Shown here: piece after piece, positions 51,297-61,000 of the stretch | How positions within the stretch are numbered: position 1 is the stretch's first letter | How the letters are laid out: every line of letters begins with the position of its first letter | Assembly: GCA_963797115.1 (NCBI GenBank) | Contig: CAWCOH010000001.1 | Span: 2,852,001-2,916,000 of the forward strand | DNA length: 64,000 bases | Reading direction: 5' to 3' | From: AP-15 sp963797115 | GTDB taxonomy: Bacteria; Pseudomonadota; Alphaproteobacteria; ATCC43930; CGMCC-115725 | Notes under the pieces: model-generated | Told to the model about the DNA's origin: nothing | The model's input: only the letters and a program-made list of their open reading frames with translations | The model's database searches: none | Position numbers and translations under genes: made by a program

Positions 51297-52631
51297 TCAT
51301 TCGATGACGCAAAAATTAAGAAATGCGCGCGGCGGTTCGCTAACTTGTTTGATCAACAGGTGCGTCCACTCGTCATCGGGGCCGAAGAACTCTAACAGAG
51401 AACGTTCGTGCGCGCTGGGGTCCAATGGGTCGAAACTGTCACCAGCGAAATTTTTCAGACGCTCCAGCGAGGGGCGATGGGCCTCGGCGATCCAAGAAAG
51501 CGAGGCAAACTCGTAACCCGCGCGACCGAAGAACTGACCCGAAAGGCCGACAAAAGCCTTGCTGGGACGATGCAGGCATTGGATCACATAGTCGTGGTCC
51601 GGCCTATAGCGCACCGCCCACTCGTCGTTGCTCATCAAGTCGCAGAGAACCTGTGCGTCAATCACGACGATCAGGAACAGGCGTCCCTCGATAAAGTCGA
51701 GCAGGTGCTCTTCGTCACGAATGCTGGCGACGAAGGGCATATAGGGCGCCCAGGCGCGATTGTTCTTGGCTTCATTGAGAAAAAACACGGCATTCGCTTT
51801 GCCGACGAGCTTCGAGGAAATCGCATCGACGTCGGGCTTGGCATAGATGGCTGCGTAAGTGACGCCGGGCTCTGGCTGAACAACGTGCTGCCCATCGCGC
51901 TTCGCTTGTGCGATGCAGTCGTTGAGTGCCTCCAGGTTATCCCGCGGTGGGACATCCAATTCGACCCGTTTCGTCTTTCCGGTACGTCCGCGAAAGCCAG
52001 ATGCGCTGTCAGTTCCGAGAAAGCTGTGTAAGCTTTGCAGCTTCGCCAACTGACGTTTCCCGCGCTGATTGAGTTTGGTACCAGTCTTCACCTCAAACAC
52101 CAGCGGGTCCGATCCGACCAGCAGGCAGAGGTCGCCGTAGCGAAGGACGTTGGTAATGTCGCACAGTACCGCTGGCACGCCATGATCGATGGTTTCGAGT
52201 ACCAGGTTCGTTTCCTGCTGCAGCCCCTCCTTGCCGGAAATGATCCCCGCGTCTTGCTTGATGCCCCGCCGGTCGGTCTCGAAGAAGGCATGCTTGACGG
52301 AGTACCTGTCCAGATAGACGTAGGCCAGCGCGTCTCCAAAGCACTTCCAGATGAAGATCTGGTCCTGCCGCGCTGCGACGTAGCCAGTGATGCGCTTGAG
52401 CCTTGTCCTGATGACGGCAGACGCCTCCTTGCTTCCGCGCCCGGTCTTGAGCTGCATGTTCAGGGCGCGCTGGGTTTCACGATGGCGAAGTAGAGCCTGT
52501 TCGTCCCGGAGCACCTCTTTGACCACGAGCAGATTAAGCTCCCGCACCGACGCCAGATCGTCTGGGCGAGCTTCGACTTCTCGGATTAATCGGAAGAGCT
52601 GTCGGAAGGTCTTTTTGCGTCGAATGTGCAT
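51297..52631 (-). CDS. Orphan PD-(D/E)XK-like nuclease, unknown family
   Basis: A 444-residue soluble protein I cannot assign to a named family. A nuclease-like core is visible: Glu140 in LQQETNLVLE, Asp167 in YGDLCLLVG and Glu180/Lys182 in PLVFEVKTG, giving D-x12-E-x-K on two adjacent strands as in PD-(D/E)XK enzymes, preceded by a helical N-terminal part with many Arg and Lys. The C-terminal 230 residues have no recognisable motif and end SEPPRAFLNFCVIE. It stands alone between a fatty-acyl ligase and a phosphatase, in AT-richer DNA. It could be a restriction or defence nuclease or a mobile-element remnant; no methylase is nearby. Confidence 0.65.
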   Translation of the reverse strand: MHIRRKKTFRQLFRLIREVEARPDDLASVRELNLLVVKEVLRDEQALLRHRETQRALNMQLKTGRGSKEASAVIRTRLKRITGYVAARQDQIFIWKCFGDALAYVYLDRYSVKHAFFETDRRGIKQDAGIISGKEGLQQETNLVLETIDHGVPAVLCDITNVLRYGDLCLLVGSDPLVFEVKTGTKLNQRGKRQLAKLQSLHSFLGTDSASGFRGRTGKTKRVELDVPPRDNLEALNDCIAQAKRDGQHVVQPEPGVTYAAIYAKPDVDAISSKLVGKANAVFFLNEAKNNRAWAPYMPFVASIRDEEHLLDFIEGRLFLIVVIDAQVLCDLMSNDEWAVRYRPDHDYVIQCLHRPSKAFVGLSGQFFGRAGYEFASLSWIAEAHRPSLERLKNFAGDSFDPLDPSAHERSLLEFFGPDDEWTHLLIKQVSEPPRAFLNFCVIE

Positions 52632-52927
52632 GAGCCTGCGATTATGGGTCGTTAGGCCACCCCTTGCTTACGCTTGCAAGAAGACGGTCTCGGGCTGGCT
52701 AGAACATAGATGGACGCAGAGCAGGCGTTTGTCAGCTGGTCTTCGGCGCGCGCTTTCCACCCCGAAGGCCCCACGACCGGCTCCGGGCGAGGGCCGTTTG
52801 GGGCATTTCTCCCCCGTCGCGCTCGCCTGCAACGAGCGACTGCTTAGGGGCAGACCAGTCCATCTCTCCGCCTCTTCGCAATAATTCCGGTATGCTACGG
52901 AGCCTTGCGTCCCTAACGGAGAAAGAA

Positions 52928-54777
52928 ATGGTCTTTCCTCCGTTGCGCCGCGGGCGGCTCGCGGTTTGTGTCCTGGCATCGCTCGTCCCGGCACCGCTCG
53001 TCCCGGCGGCTCGCGCCGAGGTGGTGTTCTCCGGTGTCGCCGCCGGCGACATGTCGAGCACCGACGCCGTCCTGTGGACGCGGGCCGACAACGGCGGCAA
53101 CATCACGAGCCTGACGGCGCAGGTGGCGACGGACCCGGATTTCGCCAACATCGCCGCGACGCTCAACGACACGACCAGCCCAGACAGCGATTTCACATTG
53201 AAGCTGCAGGTCGGCGCGCTCTCGCCCCATACGCGATATTTTTACCGCTTCCGCACATCCGACGGTGTCACCAGCCCGACCGGACAGTTTGCCACCGCAC
53301 CCGCACCACAGCAGCGCGTCGGCGTGCGCTTCGCCTTCAGCGGCGATGCCGACGGCCGTTTCCGGCCTTATCCGTCGATCGCCAATCTCCCGGCGCAGAA
53401 GCTCGATTTCTTCGTCTTTGTCGGCGACGCCATGTATGAAATCGCGAGCGCCGGCTCGCCCGCCGTTCCTCTGATCACCGCCGAGACAACAGGTCCGGCA
53501 CAACTGGAGGAGGGTCTTAGGGCCTACAATCGAAAATATTTGGAGAATATGCTCGGCGTCGATCCCGCCACCGAGCGCCCGAGCGCCTCCGGTCAGCAGA
53601 GCCTGCAGCCGATGCTGGCGGCGACCGGCAGCTACACGCTGCTCGACAATCACGAGCTCGGCAACCGGTCGCTGCAATCGGGCGGGGCGCCGCCCAGCGC
53701 CCCGCCCCAAACGACCGATCCGTCTTTCGACGTCAACTCGACCGGCAGTTATGACAACAAGACGGCGGCGTTTCGCACATTGGAAAAGGCGTTTCTCGAT
53801 TTCCATCCGACGCGCAGCTCGATATCGGGCAATCCCGGCAACGGATACAGGCTGAGCGGACCCCGGGTCAGCGCACCCGCCGATTTGCGCACAGACGACA
53901 CACCGCAGCTCTATTTCGCACAGCAATGGGGCGCCAACTGCATCTACATCCAGACCGACGATCGCAGCTATCGCGACATCCGCCTGGCGAAGTTGGGCAA
54001 CCGCGGTCCAATCGACGATGTCGGTCGCGCGCCGACAACCCAAACCGGACAATGCTGGGTACAACGCAGCTGCAATGGCTGAGGGCTACGCTGCAGCAAG
54101 CGCAGCGCGACGGCATTTCCTGGAAATTCGTCGCGATCTCCTCGCCGATCGACCAAGTGGGCAAGGCTTCGGCAACCGGAAGGCAGCTCAACGGCCAACC
54201 CGACCGCACCCAATCGCCGGACGGCAAATCATGGTGGGCGGGCTATCGAGCGGAACGTAACCAGCTATTGAAGTTCATTACCGACGACCATATCGACCAC
54301 GTCGTCTTCCTGACGACCGACGACCACATGACGCGGGTCACCCAACTGCAATATCTGACGGATCCAAACAATCCGGAGAGTAAGGCCCTGGTGCCCGGCG
54401 CGTTCCAGCTGTTGGCGGGTCCAATCGGCGGCGGCGGCCCCGACGGTTTCACCGATCACAGCTTCGAGACGATCCAGACGGCGGCCGAGGCACGCAACGC
54501 GAGCCAGATCGCGCTGGGAGAGCCGGCCCTCGGTTTGCCGGCAAACTTCCCGGGACTGCGCAACGTCTTCCGCCAAGGTGATCCCAACGCCGCGGCCTCG
54601 CCCTCGCCGGTCGACTTCTCGTCGCCCGATACCTTCAACTACGCAATTGCCGACGTGGCGCAGGATGGCACTCTCGCCGTGACGATCTGGGGCATCCCCT
54701 CCTACCGGCAAAACACCTTCCCTCAGGATGCCGTCGAGGCAACCTCGATCCTCGGCTTTCAGATCGCACTACATTAG
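52928..54777 (+). pseudogene. PhoD-like alkaline phosphatase, frameshifted
   Basis: Exported phosphodiesterase/phosphatase of the PhoD family. A signal peptide ends near PAARAE (residue 31). The N-terminal Fn3-like domain (GVAAGDMSSTDAVLWTRA) and the metallophosphatase start (FAFSGDADG, FFVFVGDAMYE, LLDNHELGN) are in one frame. Near 54040 the frame changes: the second frame gives NRTMLGTTQLQWLRATL, WKFVAISSPI, VFLTTDDHMTRV and the end at 54777. Both halves are needed for the metal site. The shift is a single base in an ACCAAACCGGAC region. If real, the gene is inactive. Its stop overlaps the stop of the small gene on the other strand. Confidence 0.82.
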
Positions 54778-54989
54778 CCGCGCACGATGCGCAGCGGGCG
54801 ATAGCTGTGGGCCGGCTCGGTTGCGCGGTCGAGATTGCGCGGGATGCGCCGGACCATTGCTTCGAAAGCCGGCCAGACCGCGACGAACTGCTGCATCAGC
54901 TCCTCGGGGAGGTCGAGCCCGGCATTCCGGGTCATGGTGCGGATTTCCTCGGGGGTCGAGGGCGGCAGGTGGGCGAGATCGGTACGCAT
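54774..54989 (-). CDS. Small amidase-associated protein (AtzG/GatC-like)
   Basis: A 71-residue protein starting MRTDLAHLPPSTPEEIR, with the helical core RNAGLDLPEELMQQFVAVWPAFEAM. Small proteins of this shape (AtzG/DUF4089-like, analogous to GatC) are often encoded beside amidase-signature enzymes and form a complex with them. It follows the amidase by 14 bases on the same strand, so co-transcription is very likely. Confidence 0.68.
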   Translation of the reverse strand: MRTDLAHLPPSTPEEIRTMTRNAGLDLPEELMQQFVAVWPAFEAMVRRIPRNLDRATEPAHSYRPLRIVRG

Positions 54990-55003
54990 GGTGTCCTCTC
55001 GGC

Positions 55004-56392
55004 TCAGGCGAGATCGGGGTGGCGGCGGTGCCAGTCGGTCGCCTGCTGGTAAGCGTGGGCGATGCGCAATACGGTCGGCTCGGCCATCGGTGCGCCAGCG
55101 ATTTGCAATGACAACGGCAGTCCTTCGGCCCGGCTGAACCCGCACGGGATCGCGAGCGCGGGCAGTCCGCCGACGCTGAACGGCATCGTGATGCTGGGTG
55201 AGCTGACGAGCCGATCGGGCTGGTTAGGGTCCGCGGGGTCGGCGACATTGAGCGCGCCGGCGGTCAGCAGCGCGTCGAAGCGCTTCAATGCCATCGCCTG
55301 CTCGCGGGCGAGGACGGCGCGCCAGCGCAGCGCCTGCACGTAGTCCTCGGCGCGGATCAAGGCACCCGGCAACACGCGGTTGCGCAGGATCCGCCCGAAA
55401 TCCTGCGGCCGCGTCTTCAGATCCTGTTCGTGGATCGCATAGAGCTCGGCGATCGAGATCGTGGTCTTGCAGTCGGTGTAGTCGCGCAGGCTTGACAGCT
55501 GCACCGGCTCGACGACCGCGCCGAGCCCGCGCAACACATCGACCGCGGCCGACATGGCCGGCGCCAGGTCGGGATGGGCGCCAGTCGCGTACCAGTGCTC
55601 GATCAGTCCGACCCGTAGGCCTTCGATCGATCGCGTCAGGCCGGCCACATAGTCCGGCACCGGGACATCCTCGCTGCCCGGATCCTCGGCATCGAAGCCG
55701 GCGACGACCTGGAGGAACAAGGCGATATCCTCGGCGCTGCGGGTCAGCGGCCCGCAATGGTCCATCGTGAAGGTGTTCGGGAAGACGCCGCGCCGGCTGA
55801 CCCGGCCATAGGTCGGCTTCAGCCCGGCGATGCCGCAGACCGCGGCCGGCCCGCGGATCGAGCCGCCGGTATCGGTGCCGATCGCGCCCGGTACAAAGCC
55901 CGCCGCAACCGCCGCCCCGGCGCCGCTCGACGAGCCGCCGGGGAGGTAGTCGGGGTTCCATGGGTTGCGCGCCGGTGGCCAGGGCAAATCCCAGCTCGGC
56001 CCACCCAGGGCGAATTCCCAGGTCGCAAGCTTGCCCATCAGCACGGCACCACCGGCCTTCAGCAGGCTCACGAGATGCGCGTCGGCGGTGGGGACATAAT
56101 CTTGACACAGCTTCGAGTGCCCGGTGGTGGGAATGCCGGCGGTCTCGACGATGTCCTTGAGCGCATAGGGGATGCCGTGCAGCGGCCCGCGCCGCCGGCC
56201 GGTCATCAGCTCGCGCTCGGCAGCTGCCGCCTCGGCCAACGCGACCTCGGGCGTCACCCGGATGAAGCTGTGCAATTTGCCGTCATGAGCCGCGATGCGG
56301 TCGAGCAATGCCCGCGTCACCTCCACCGGCGACAATTCGCGTCGGTCGTATAGCCGGCTGAGCTCGGCGATCGTCAGAAAGGCGGGATCCAT
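55004..56392 (-). CDS. Amidase signature family hydrolase
   Basis: A 462-residue amidase with the Ser-cisSer-Lys triad: Lys in PYALKDIVE, cis-Ser in PGGSSSGAGA and nucleophile in DTGGSIRGPA. The N-terminus MDPAFLTIAELSRLYDRRELS is the start typical of the family. A small AtzG-like partner follows, suggesting an AtzE-type or related amidase acting on small amides or ureas such as carboxybiuret or allophanate analogues; the substrate is not proven. The start at 56392 fits the family, the longer frame to 56692 does not. The first 20 or so codons plus upstream DNA are duplicated at 63790-63945. Confidence 0.88.
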   Translation of the reverse strand: MDPAFLTIAELSRLYDRRELSPVEVTRALLDRIAAHDGKLHSFIRVTPEVALAEAAAAERELMTGRRRGPLHGIPYALKDIVETAGIPTTGHSKLCQDYVPTADAHLVSLLKAGGAVLMGKLATWEFALGGPSWDLPWPPARNPWNPDYLPGGSSSGAGAAVAAGFVPGAIGTDTGGSIRGPAAVCGIAGLKPTYGRVSRRGVFPNTFTMDHCGPLTRSAEDIALFLQVVAGFDAEDPGSEDVPVPDYVAGLTRSIEGLRVGLIEHWYATGAHPDLAPAMSAAVDVLRGLGAVVEPVQLSSLRDYTDCKTTISIAELYAIHEQDLKTRPQDFGRILRNRVLPGALIRAEDYVQALRWRAVLAREQAMALKRFDALLTAGALNVADPADPNQPDRLVSSPSITMPFSVGGLPALAIPCGFSRAEGLPLSLQIAGAPMAEPTVLRIAHAYQQATDWHRRHPDLA

Positions 56393-56637
56393 GATGGCGG
56401 GCTCGCTACAGTGATGCAATTCGTAGACGCTAGCTTGCATCGACCCCGGACGCCAGCGGGCGTCATTCGAGGCCGCTGACGACGCCATCTGATGACGCGC
56501 CCTCCCTGAGCGCAGCGAGAAATTCGCTCCGACGCGGAAAATCGCCCGTCCGCTCAACCATAAGGTCATACAGATCAAATGGTTAGACGGCCGTGCGGCT
56601 CTAAATGCCCAGTTCCGAAATGGGCGTCGCTGCCACC

Positions 56638-56705
56638 CCAATCGAACGACAGGGCCAATCGAACAACAGGGCCAATCGAACGACAGGGCCAATCGAACAA
56701 CAGGG
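56638..56705 (+). repeat. Four tandem 17-bp repeats
   Basis: Units CCAATCGAACGACAGGG and CCAATCGAACAACAGGG alternate (56638-56654, 56655-56671, 56672-56688, 56689-56705), so the array is also two exact 34-bp units. It lies in the 350-base gap between the amidase and stress-protein genes, which otherwise holds only the duplicated block 56337-56489 and no gene. Confidence 0.92.
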
Positions 56706-56743
56706 ATTGCGCGAAAACTCGACGATCCGCGCTTCGGGCGTTA

Positions 56744-57895
56744 TTACATCGAAACCAATACTGGGACAGGCATTTGCGCGAGCAAGGTTCGCATTGTGCC
56801 TCCGAGCAAAAGGTCCCGCAACCGAGAGTGACCATAGGCTCCGAACACGAGCAGGTCCGATCCGCCCCGCACGGCGTGCGCGAGGATCACCTCCGCGATC
56901 GGAGAGCCGTTCGACATCACCCGTTCCACGTTGAGATGCACATTGTGCCGCGCCAATTGCAAGGCGATGTCGGCACCAGGCTCTTCCCCGTGTCGGCGGC
57001 CTCTGGACGGATCCACGACTAGCGTGGTGACCGCCCGTGCGTCGACAAGAAACGGCATGGCGTCTGATATCGCGCGCCGTGCCTTCCGACTGGCGTTCCA
57101 GCCGATCAGGACATTGTTGCCAATCGCTTCACCTAGCCACGCATTGGGGAGGACGAGCAGCGGCGCCCCGCTCGCAAGCAAGATTGTTTCCAGCATCATG
57201 TCGTCTGGAAGGCCATTGGGTTCAGGATGCCCGACGATCACCAGATCGGAATGAAGCGCGTTGAGGATCGCCTCTTGCGTCGGCTGATCGCTGTCGATTC
57301 GACGTGATTCCCCGGCGACGTTCCATGTGGCGCAGAGAGCCTGAAAGTGTTCGCTCACATGGACCGCAACAGCTTCTGCCTCTGCACGGAGCCTTTTTTC
57401 ATGGGCGATCACGGCTTGGAACGCCCTTTCGCCAATGGCCCAAGACTCCGACGGCGGATGCAACCTCACGCCGGCGAAAACCACGTGCACACCGATCACA
57501 TGCGCGTCCCAGCGCTGCGCCAATGCGGCAGCATGAATAGCCCGATGCTTTCCTGACGGACTAGCATCAAGAAAGACTGTTAACGTTTTTGGATAGAGTC
57601 GTCTTTGCGGGCTGAGCGCCTTCGCCGCAGCCTGATAGGCCTCGTCGAAATCGCTCTGGTTTACCATGATCGTTTCGGCAAGCGTGACCCCGGAATACGG
57701 GTTCGTGGAGATTGGCACACCATCGTGCCTTCCGGGACGCCGCGAGCCGTTGACGTATTGTCCGTCAAACCCTTGGTAGGACACCGGCGCGTCGGCTCGC
57801 CACTCAGAGACAGGCCCATCCTGCGTGGGCCGCCTTATCGAAGCCAGCGAACAACGCTGAGTCATTTTCACATGCCGTTGGTCCTGAACATTCAT
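56744..57895 (-). CDS. Universal stress protein with two UspA domains fused to an aldehyde dehydrogenase N-terminal piece
   Basis: A 383-residue chimera. Residues 1-40 are unlike any family. Residues 41-93 (GQYVNGSRRPG, ISTNPYSGVTLAE, DFDEAYQAAAKA) match the start of NAD aldehyde dehydrogenases. From about residue 94 it becomes a tandem universal stress protein: the first UspA domain (TVFLDASPSGKH to LVIVGHPEP) and a second with the ATP-binding end FGAYGHSRLRDLLLGG. The ATG at 57895 has a GGAGAG site and there is no Met at the UspA junction, so the fusion is probably translated as one protein. The aldehyde dehydrogenase part is too short to be active. Confidence 0.8.
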   Translation of the reverse strand: MNVQDQRHVKMTQRCSLASIRRPTQDGPVSEWRADAPVSYQGFDGQYVNGSRRPGRHDGVPISTNPYSGVTLAETIMVNQSDFDEAYQAAAKALSPQRRLYPKTLTVFLDASPSGKHRAIHAAALAQRWDAHVIGVHVVFAGVRLHPPSESWAIGERAFQAVIAHEKRLRAEAEAVAVHVSEHFQALCATWNVAGESRRIDSDQPTQEAILNALHSDLVIVGHPEPNGLPDDMMLETILLASGAPLLVLPNAWLGEAIGNNVLIGWNASRKARRAISDAMPFLVDARAVTTLVVDPSRGRRHGEEPGADIALQLARHNVHLNVERVMSNGSPIAEVILAHAVRGGSDLLVFGAYGHSRLRDLLLGGTMRTLLAQMPVPVLVSM

Positions 57896-58035
57896 GGTTG
57901 GCTCTCCATTTCATGGTGACAGGAGGATTATCCGCCTGATGCAGCGGCCTCGGTGCGAATCTGCACTTTGCTGCCATCGATAAGGCTGACTGGCAGCGTG
58001 CGGATCACCTGGTACCCCGCCTTCATGTATGTCCA

Positions 58036-59642
58036 TTAGTGACCCATCGGAGCGGCCCCGCCGAGCTTGACCTTGCGCAAGGTCAGTGCGAGCGGCACGG
58101 CTGCGAGCGAGATCAGCGTCAGCACCAAAAAGGCGTCCATATAGCCCAGGTACGAGGCCTGCGCCTGTACCTGCTGTCCAACCCATTGGATCGCCTGCTG
58201 CTTGGCCTCCCATAGCGAACTGCCCTCCGCGACGAAATAGTTCGTCACCTGATGCAGCGCATCCTGATATTGCACGCTCGACGGGATTGCCTGGCCGACG
58301 AGCATGTTCTGATGGAATTGCTGGCGGTCCCACAGCACATTGGCGACCAGCGATATGCCGATCGAGCCGCCGGTGTTGCGCGCGGCATTGAGCAGGGCCG
58401 AAGCCTGGTCGGTCGCGCCGGGCGGAAGGCCGTCGTAGGACGCGGCGATGATCGGAATGAAGATTAGCGGCAGTCCGACGCCGAGCAGCATGCGCGAGCG
58501 CGCCATGAACCAGAAGTCGAGATCGCCATACACGTTGGTCATGTCGTACATCGAAAGCGCGATCAACACCGCCCCGACGGCAATCAGGTATTTGGGCTGG
58601 ACCTTGCCGGATAGACGGCCGACGACGAACATCATCGCCGCCGTGACGAGACCGCCCGGCGACAGCACGAGGCCGGCCCAGGTCGCGGTGTAGCCGAAAT
58701 CCTGCTGCACCAGCTGCGGCAGAAACTGCGTCGTCGCAAACAGGATGGCACCGGTCGCCAGCATCACGAGAAAACAGGCGCCGAACTGGCGGGTCGCCAC
58801 CATCCGAAGCTCGATCGCCGGGTTGCGGCGGCTCACTTCCCACGGGATCATCAGCACGAACGCCAGCACACAAACGACCGCGACCCCGACAATAAAGGTC
58901 GAGCCGAACCAGTCGTCCTCGAGTCCGCGGTCGAGCATGATCTCGAGCGAACCGAGGAAGGTCGCGACGAGCGCGAAGCCGACCGCGTCGAACCTCTCCC
59001 CCGCCGCAGCCGCCGGTGCCGCGCCGCTGCCGCCTCGGGCTCGCGCAAGACCAGCGCAATCAGCCCCATCGTGATCAGGCCTACCGGGGCGTTGATCATA
59101 AAGGCCCAGCGCCACGAATAATTGTCGGCGAGCCAGCCGCCGAGCGTCGGCCCGACCACCGGCGCCACCACGACCGCCACGCCAAACAGCGCGAAGCCCT
59201 GGCCGCGCTTTTCCGGCGGGAACGCATCAGCCAGGATCGACTGCGCGACCGGCACCATGCCGCCGCCGCCGAGGCCCTGCACGATGCGGAACAGCAGCAG
59301 TGCGTCGAGATTCGAGGCCTCTGCGCACAACACCGAACTCGCGGTGAACAGCGCCAGACAGATCAGAAAGAAGGTCTTGCGGCCGAGGCGCTGGGTGAGG
59401 AAGGAGCTCGCCGTCAGGCTGACGGCATTGGCGACGAGATAGGTCGTCACCACCCAGGACGCCTCGTCCTCGCTGACCCCCAGGCCGCCGGCGATATAGT
59501 GGAGCAGCACGTTGGCGATGGTGGTGTCGAGCGTCTCCATGAACGATGCGACAGCCACGAGAATGGCGATCAGCCATGGGTTGGCGCCGGCGCCGCCCGG
59601 CGCGCCGGGAGGCGCGGCTTGGCTGGTGCGAGCCTCGCTCAT
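58036..59642 (-). pseudogene. emrB: DHA2 multidrug transporter EmrB, frameshifted
   Basis: Inner-membrane part of an EmrAB-type efflux pump with 14 helices. The N-terminal frame from 59642 carries the DHA2 start (SFMETLDTTIANVLLHYIAG, TTYLVANAVSL, RIVQGLGGGGMVPVAQ, GPTLGGWLADNYSWRWAFMIN). Near 59020, in a GC-rich AAAPAAAA-coding run, the coherent sequence passes to another frame (GERFDAVGFALV) and continues to PMGH at 58036 with the later helices and the AARNTGGSIG motif. Its ATG overlaps the emrA stop (ATGA). One base lost or gained in the run explains the break; an assembly error is quite possible here. Confidence 0.8.
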
Positions 59643-60886
59643 AGCCACCCCCTCAGGCGCTCATAGAGCGAGGGATTTGCATTGACCCGCACGCTGGTCT
59701 CGACCGACATCCCGGGGCCGAGCGCAACATCCGTCGGGGGATCGTCCATGACGACCTTGACCGGCACGCGCTGCACGATCTTGACCCAGTTGCCGGTGGC
59801 GTTCTGGGCAGGCAGCAGCGAAAACGCGGTGCCGGAGCCGGGCTGCACGCTGGCCAGATGGCCGCGGATCGTGCGTTCCGGATAGGCGTCGATGCTGATC
59901 GTCACCGGTTCTCCGGGCCGCATGTGGTCGAGCTGCGTTTCCTTGAAGTTCGCCCAGATCCAGATATCGTCTGGCACGAACATCGTAAGGTTTGCACCCG
60001 GCTGCGCGTACTGGCCGACAGCGGCGCTGAGCTGGACAACGCGGCCCGGCTGGTCTGCCGTAACCGTGGTATAGGAAAGGTTGAGCTGCGCCTGTTCGCG
60101 CTGGGCTTTGGCTTGCGCCAAGCTGGCGACGGCGCTGTCGCGTTGCGCCTTAAGCGCTTCGACTTGTCGCTGCGCCAGTTTGAGCGTCGCTTGCGCACTT
60201 TCAACTATAGCCTGCTGCTGCCTCAACTGCGAGGTGTATTTCTGGGCGTTCTGAACGGTGCCGGCGAGTTGTGTCTGCGCCAGGTCTTGATAGCGCACCG
60301 CTTGCTGCTGCGCGAACACCAGCGCCGCCTGCTGCTGCGCCAGCTGTGCCTGGTCGGCGGTGATCTGGGCCTGCTGCACACTCATCTGCGCATCGACATT
60401 GTTGATGCTGGCTCGCGCGGCGGCGACCTGCGCCACCGCGTGGGCGAGGGCTGCGCGATAAGTGCGGTCGTCGATACGGGCGATGATCTGGCCGGTGGCG
60501 ACGTGCTCGTTATCGGTTACCGGGACCGCCGTGATGTAGCCCGACACTTCGGGGGCGATGGCGAATTGCCGCGACGCTATGTAGGCGTCGTCGGTGAACT
60601 CGAAATGACAGGAATTGTCCCAATAAAGGTAGCCGCCCGCTGCTACCAGCGGCAGGCAAACCGTCGTGAGGGCGAAGACAACCGGGCGCCGACTATTCCT
60701 GCCTTTGTGTGACAGCTCATCAGCACCGGGATCGTGGGTTTCAATATCCGCATCCTGCCGGGGCCACCGCTCCAGCACCTTCGGCGCCGCAACGTCAGGC
60801 CACGCACCATGGTCCGCCCCCGGCTCAAATTGCGCGGTTTCCGCCGCACTCCGAGCGTCCGCCCTCTGATCTTCCAGGTCCAGCAT
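59639..60886 (-). CDS. emrA: EmrA/HlyD membrane fusion protein
   Basis: Periplasmic adaptor of the EmrAB-type pump, about 415 residues. It has an N-terminal cytoplasmic part, one membrane helix (VVFALTTVCLPLVAAGGYLYW), the biotinyl-like start FEFTDDAYIASRQFAIAPEVSGYI, a long Gln/Ala-rich coiled coil for the tunnel (about residues 150-260), and the C-terminal barrel with FVPDDIWIWANFKETQL and GPGMSVETSV. The ATG at 60886 leaves a normal 114-base space to the divergent LysR gene; a TTG at 60988 would leave only 12 bases and is less likely. Confidence 0.87.
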   Translation of the reverse strand: MLDLEDQRADARSAAETAQFEPGADHGAWPDVAAPKVLERWPRQDADIETHDPGADELSHKGRNSRRPVVFALTTVCLPLVAAGGYLYWDNSCHFEFTDDAYIASRQFAIAPEVSGYITAVPVTDNEHVATGQIIARIDDRTYRAALAHAVAQVAAARASINNVDAQMSVQQAQITADQAQLAQQQAALVFAQQQAVRYQDLAQTQLAGTVQNAQKYTSQLRQQQAIVESAQATLKLAQRQVEALKAQRDSAVASLAQAKAQREQAQLNLSYTTVTADQPGRVVQLSAAVGQYAQPGANLTMFVPDDIWIWANFKETQLDHMRPGEPVTISIDAYPERTIRGHLASVQPGSGTAFSLLPAQNATGNWVKIVQRVPVKVVMDDPPTDVALGPGMSVETSVRVNANPSLYERLRGWL

Positions 60887-61000
60887 GGCCCTCACCGTTG
60901 CGATCTGCTCTCGCACGACGAAATGAGTGGGGCGATCCGGGAGACAATCGGGTTTTTTCCGAACATCATGTTCGGCGGTTTCGGACAATAGGGGGAAGCC

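Noticed and set aside
56638..56705. Possible CRISPR array
   Set aside because: The four 17-bp units are directly adjacent with no spacers and no cas genes are nearby.
57928..58026. A 32-codon minus-strand frame (MKAGYQVIRTLP...) between emrB and the stress protein gene
   Set aside because: No ribosome site and no recognised family; too short to support.
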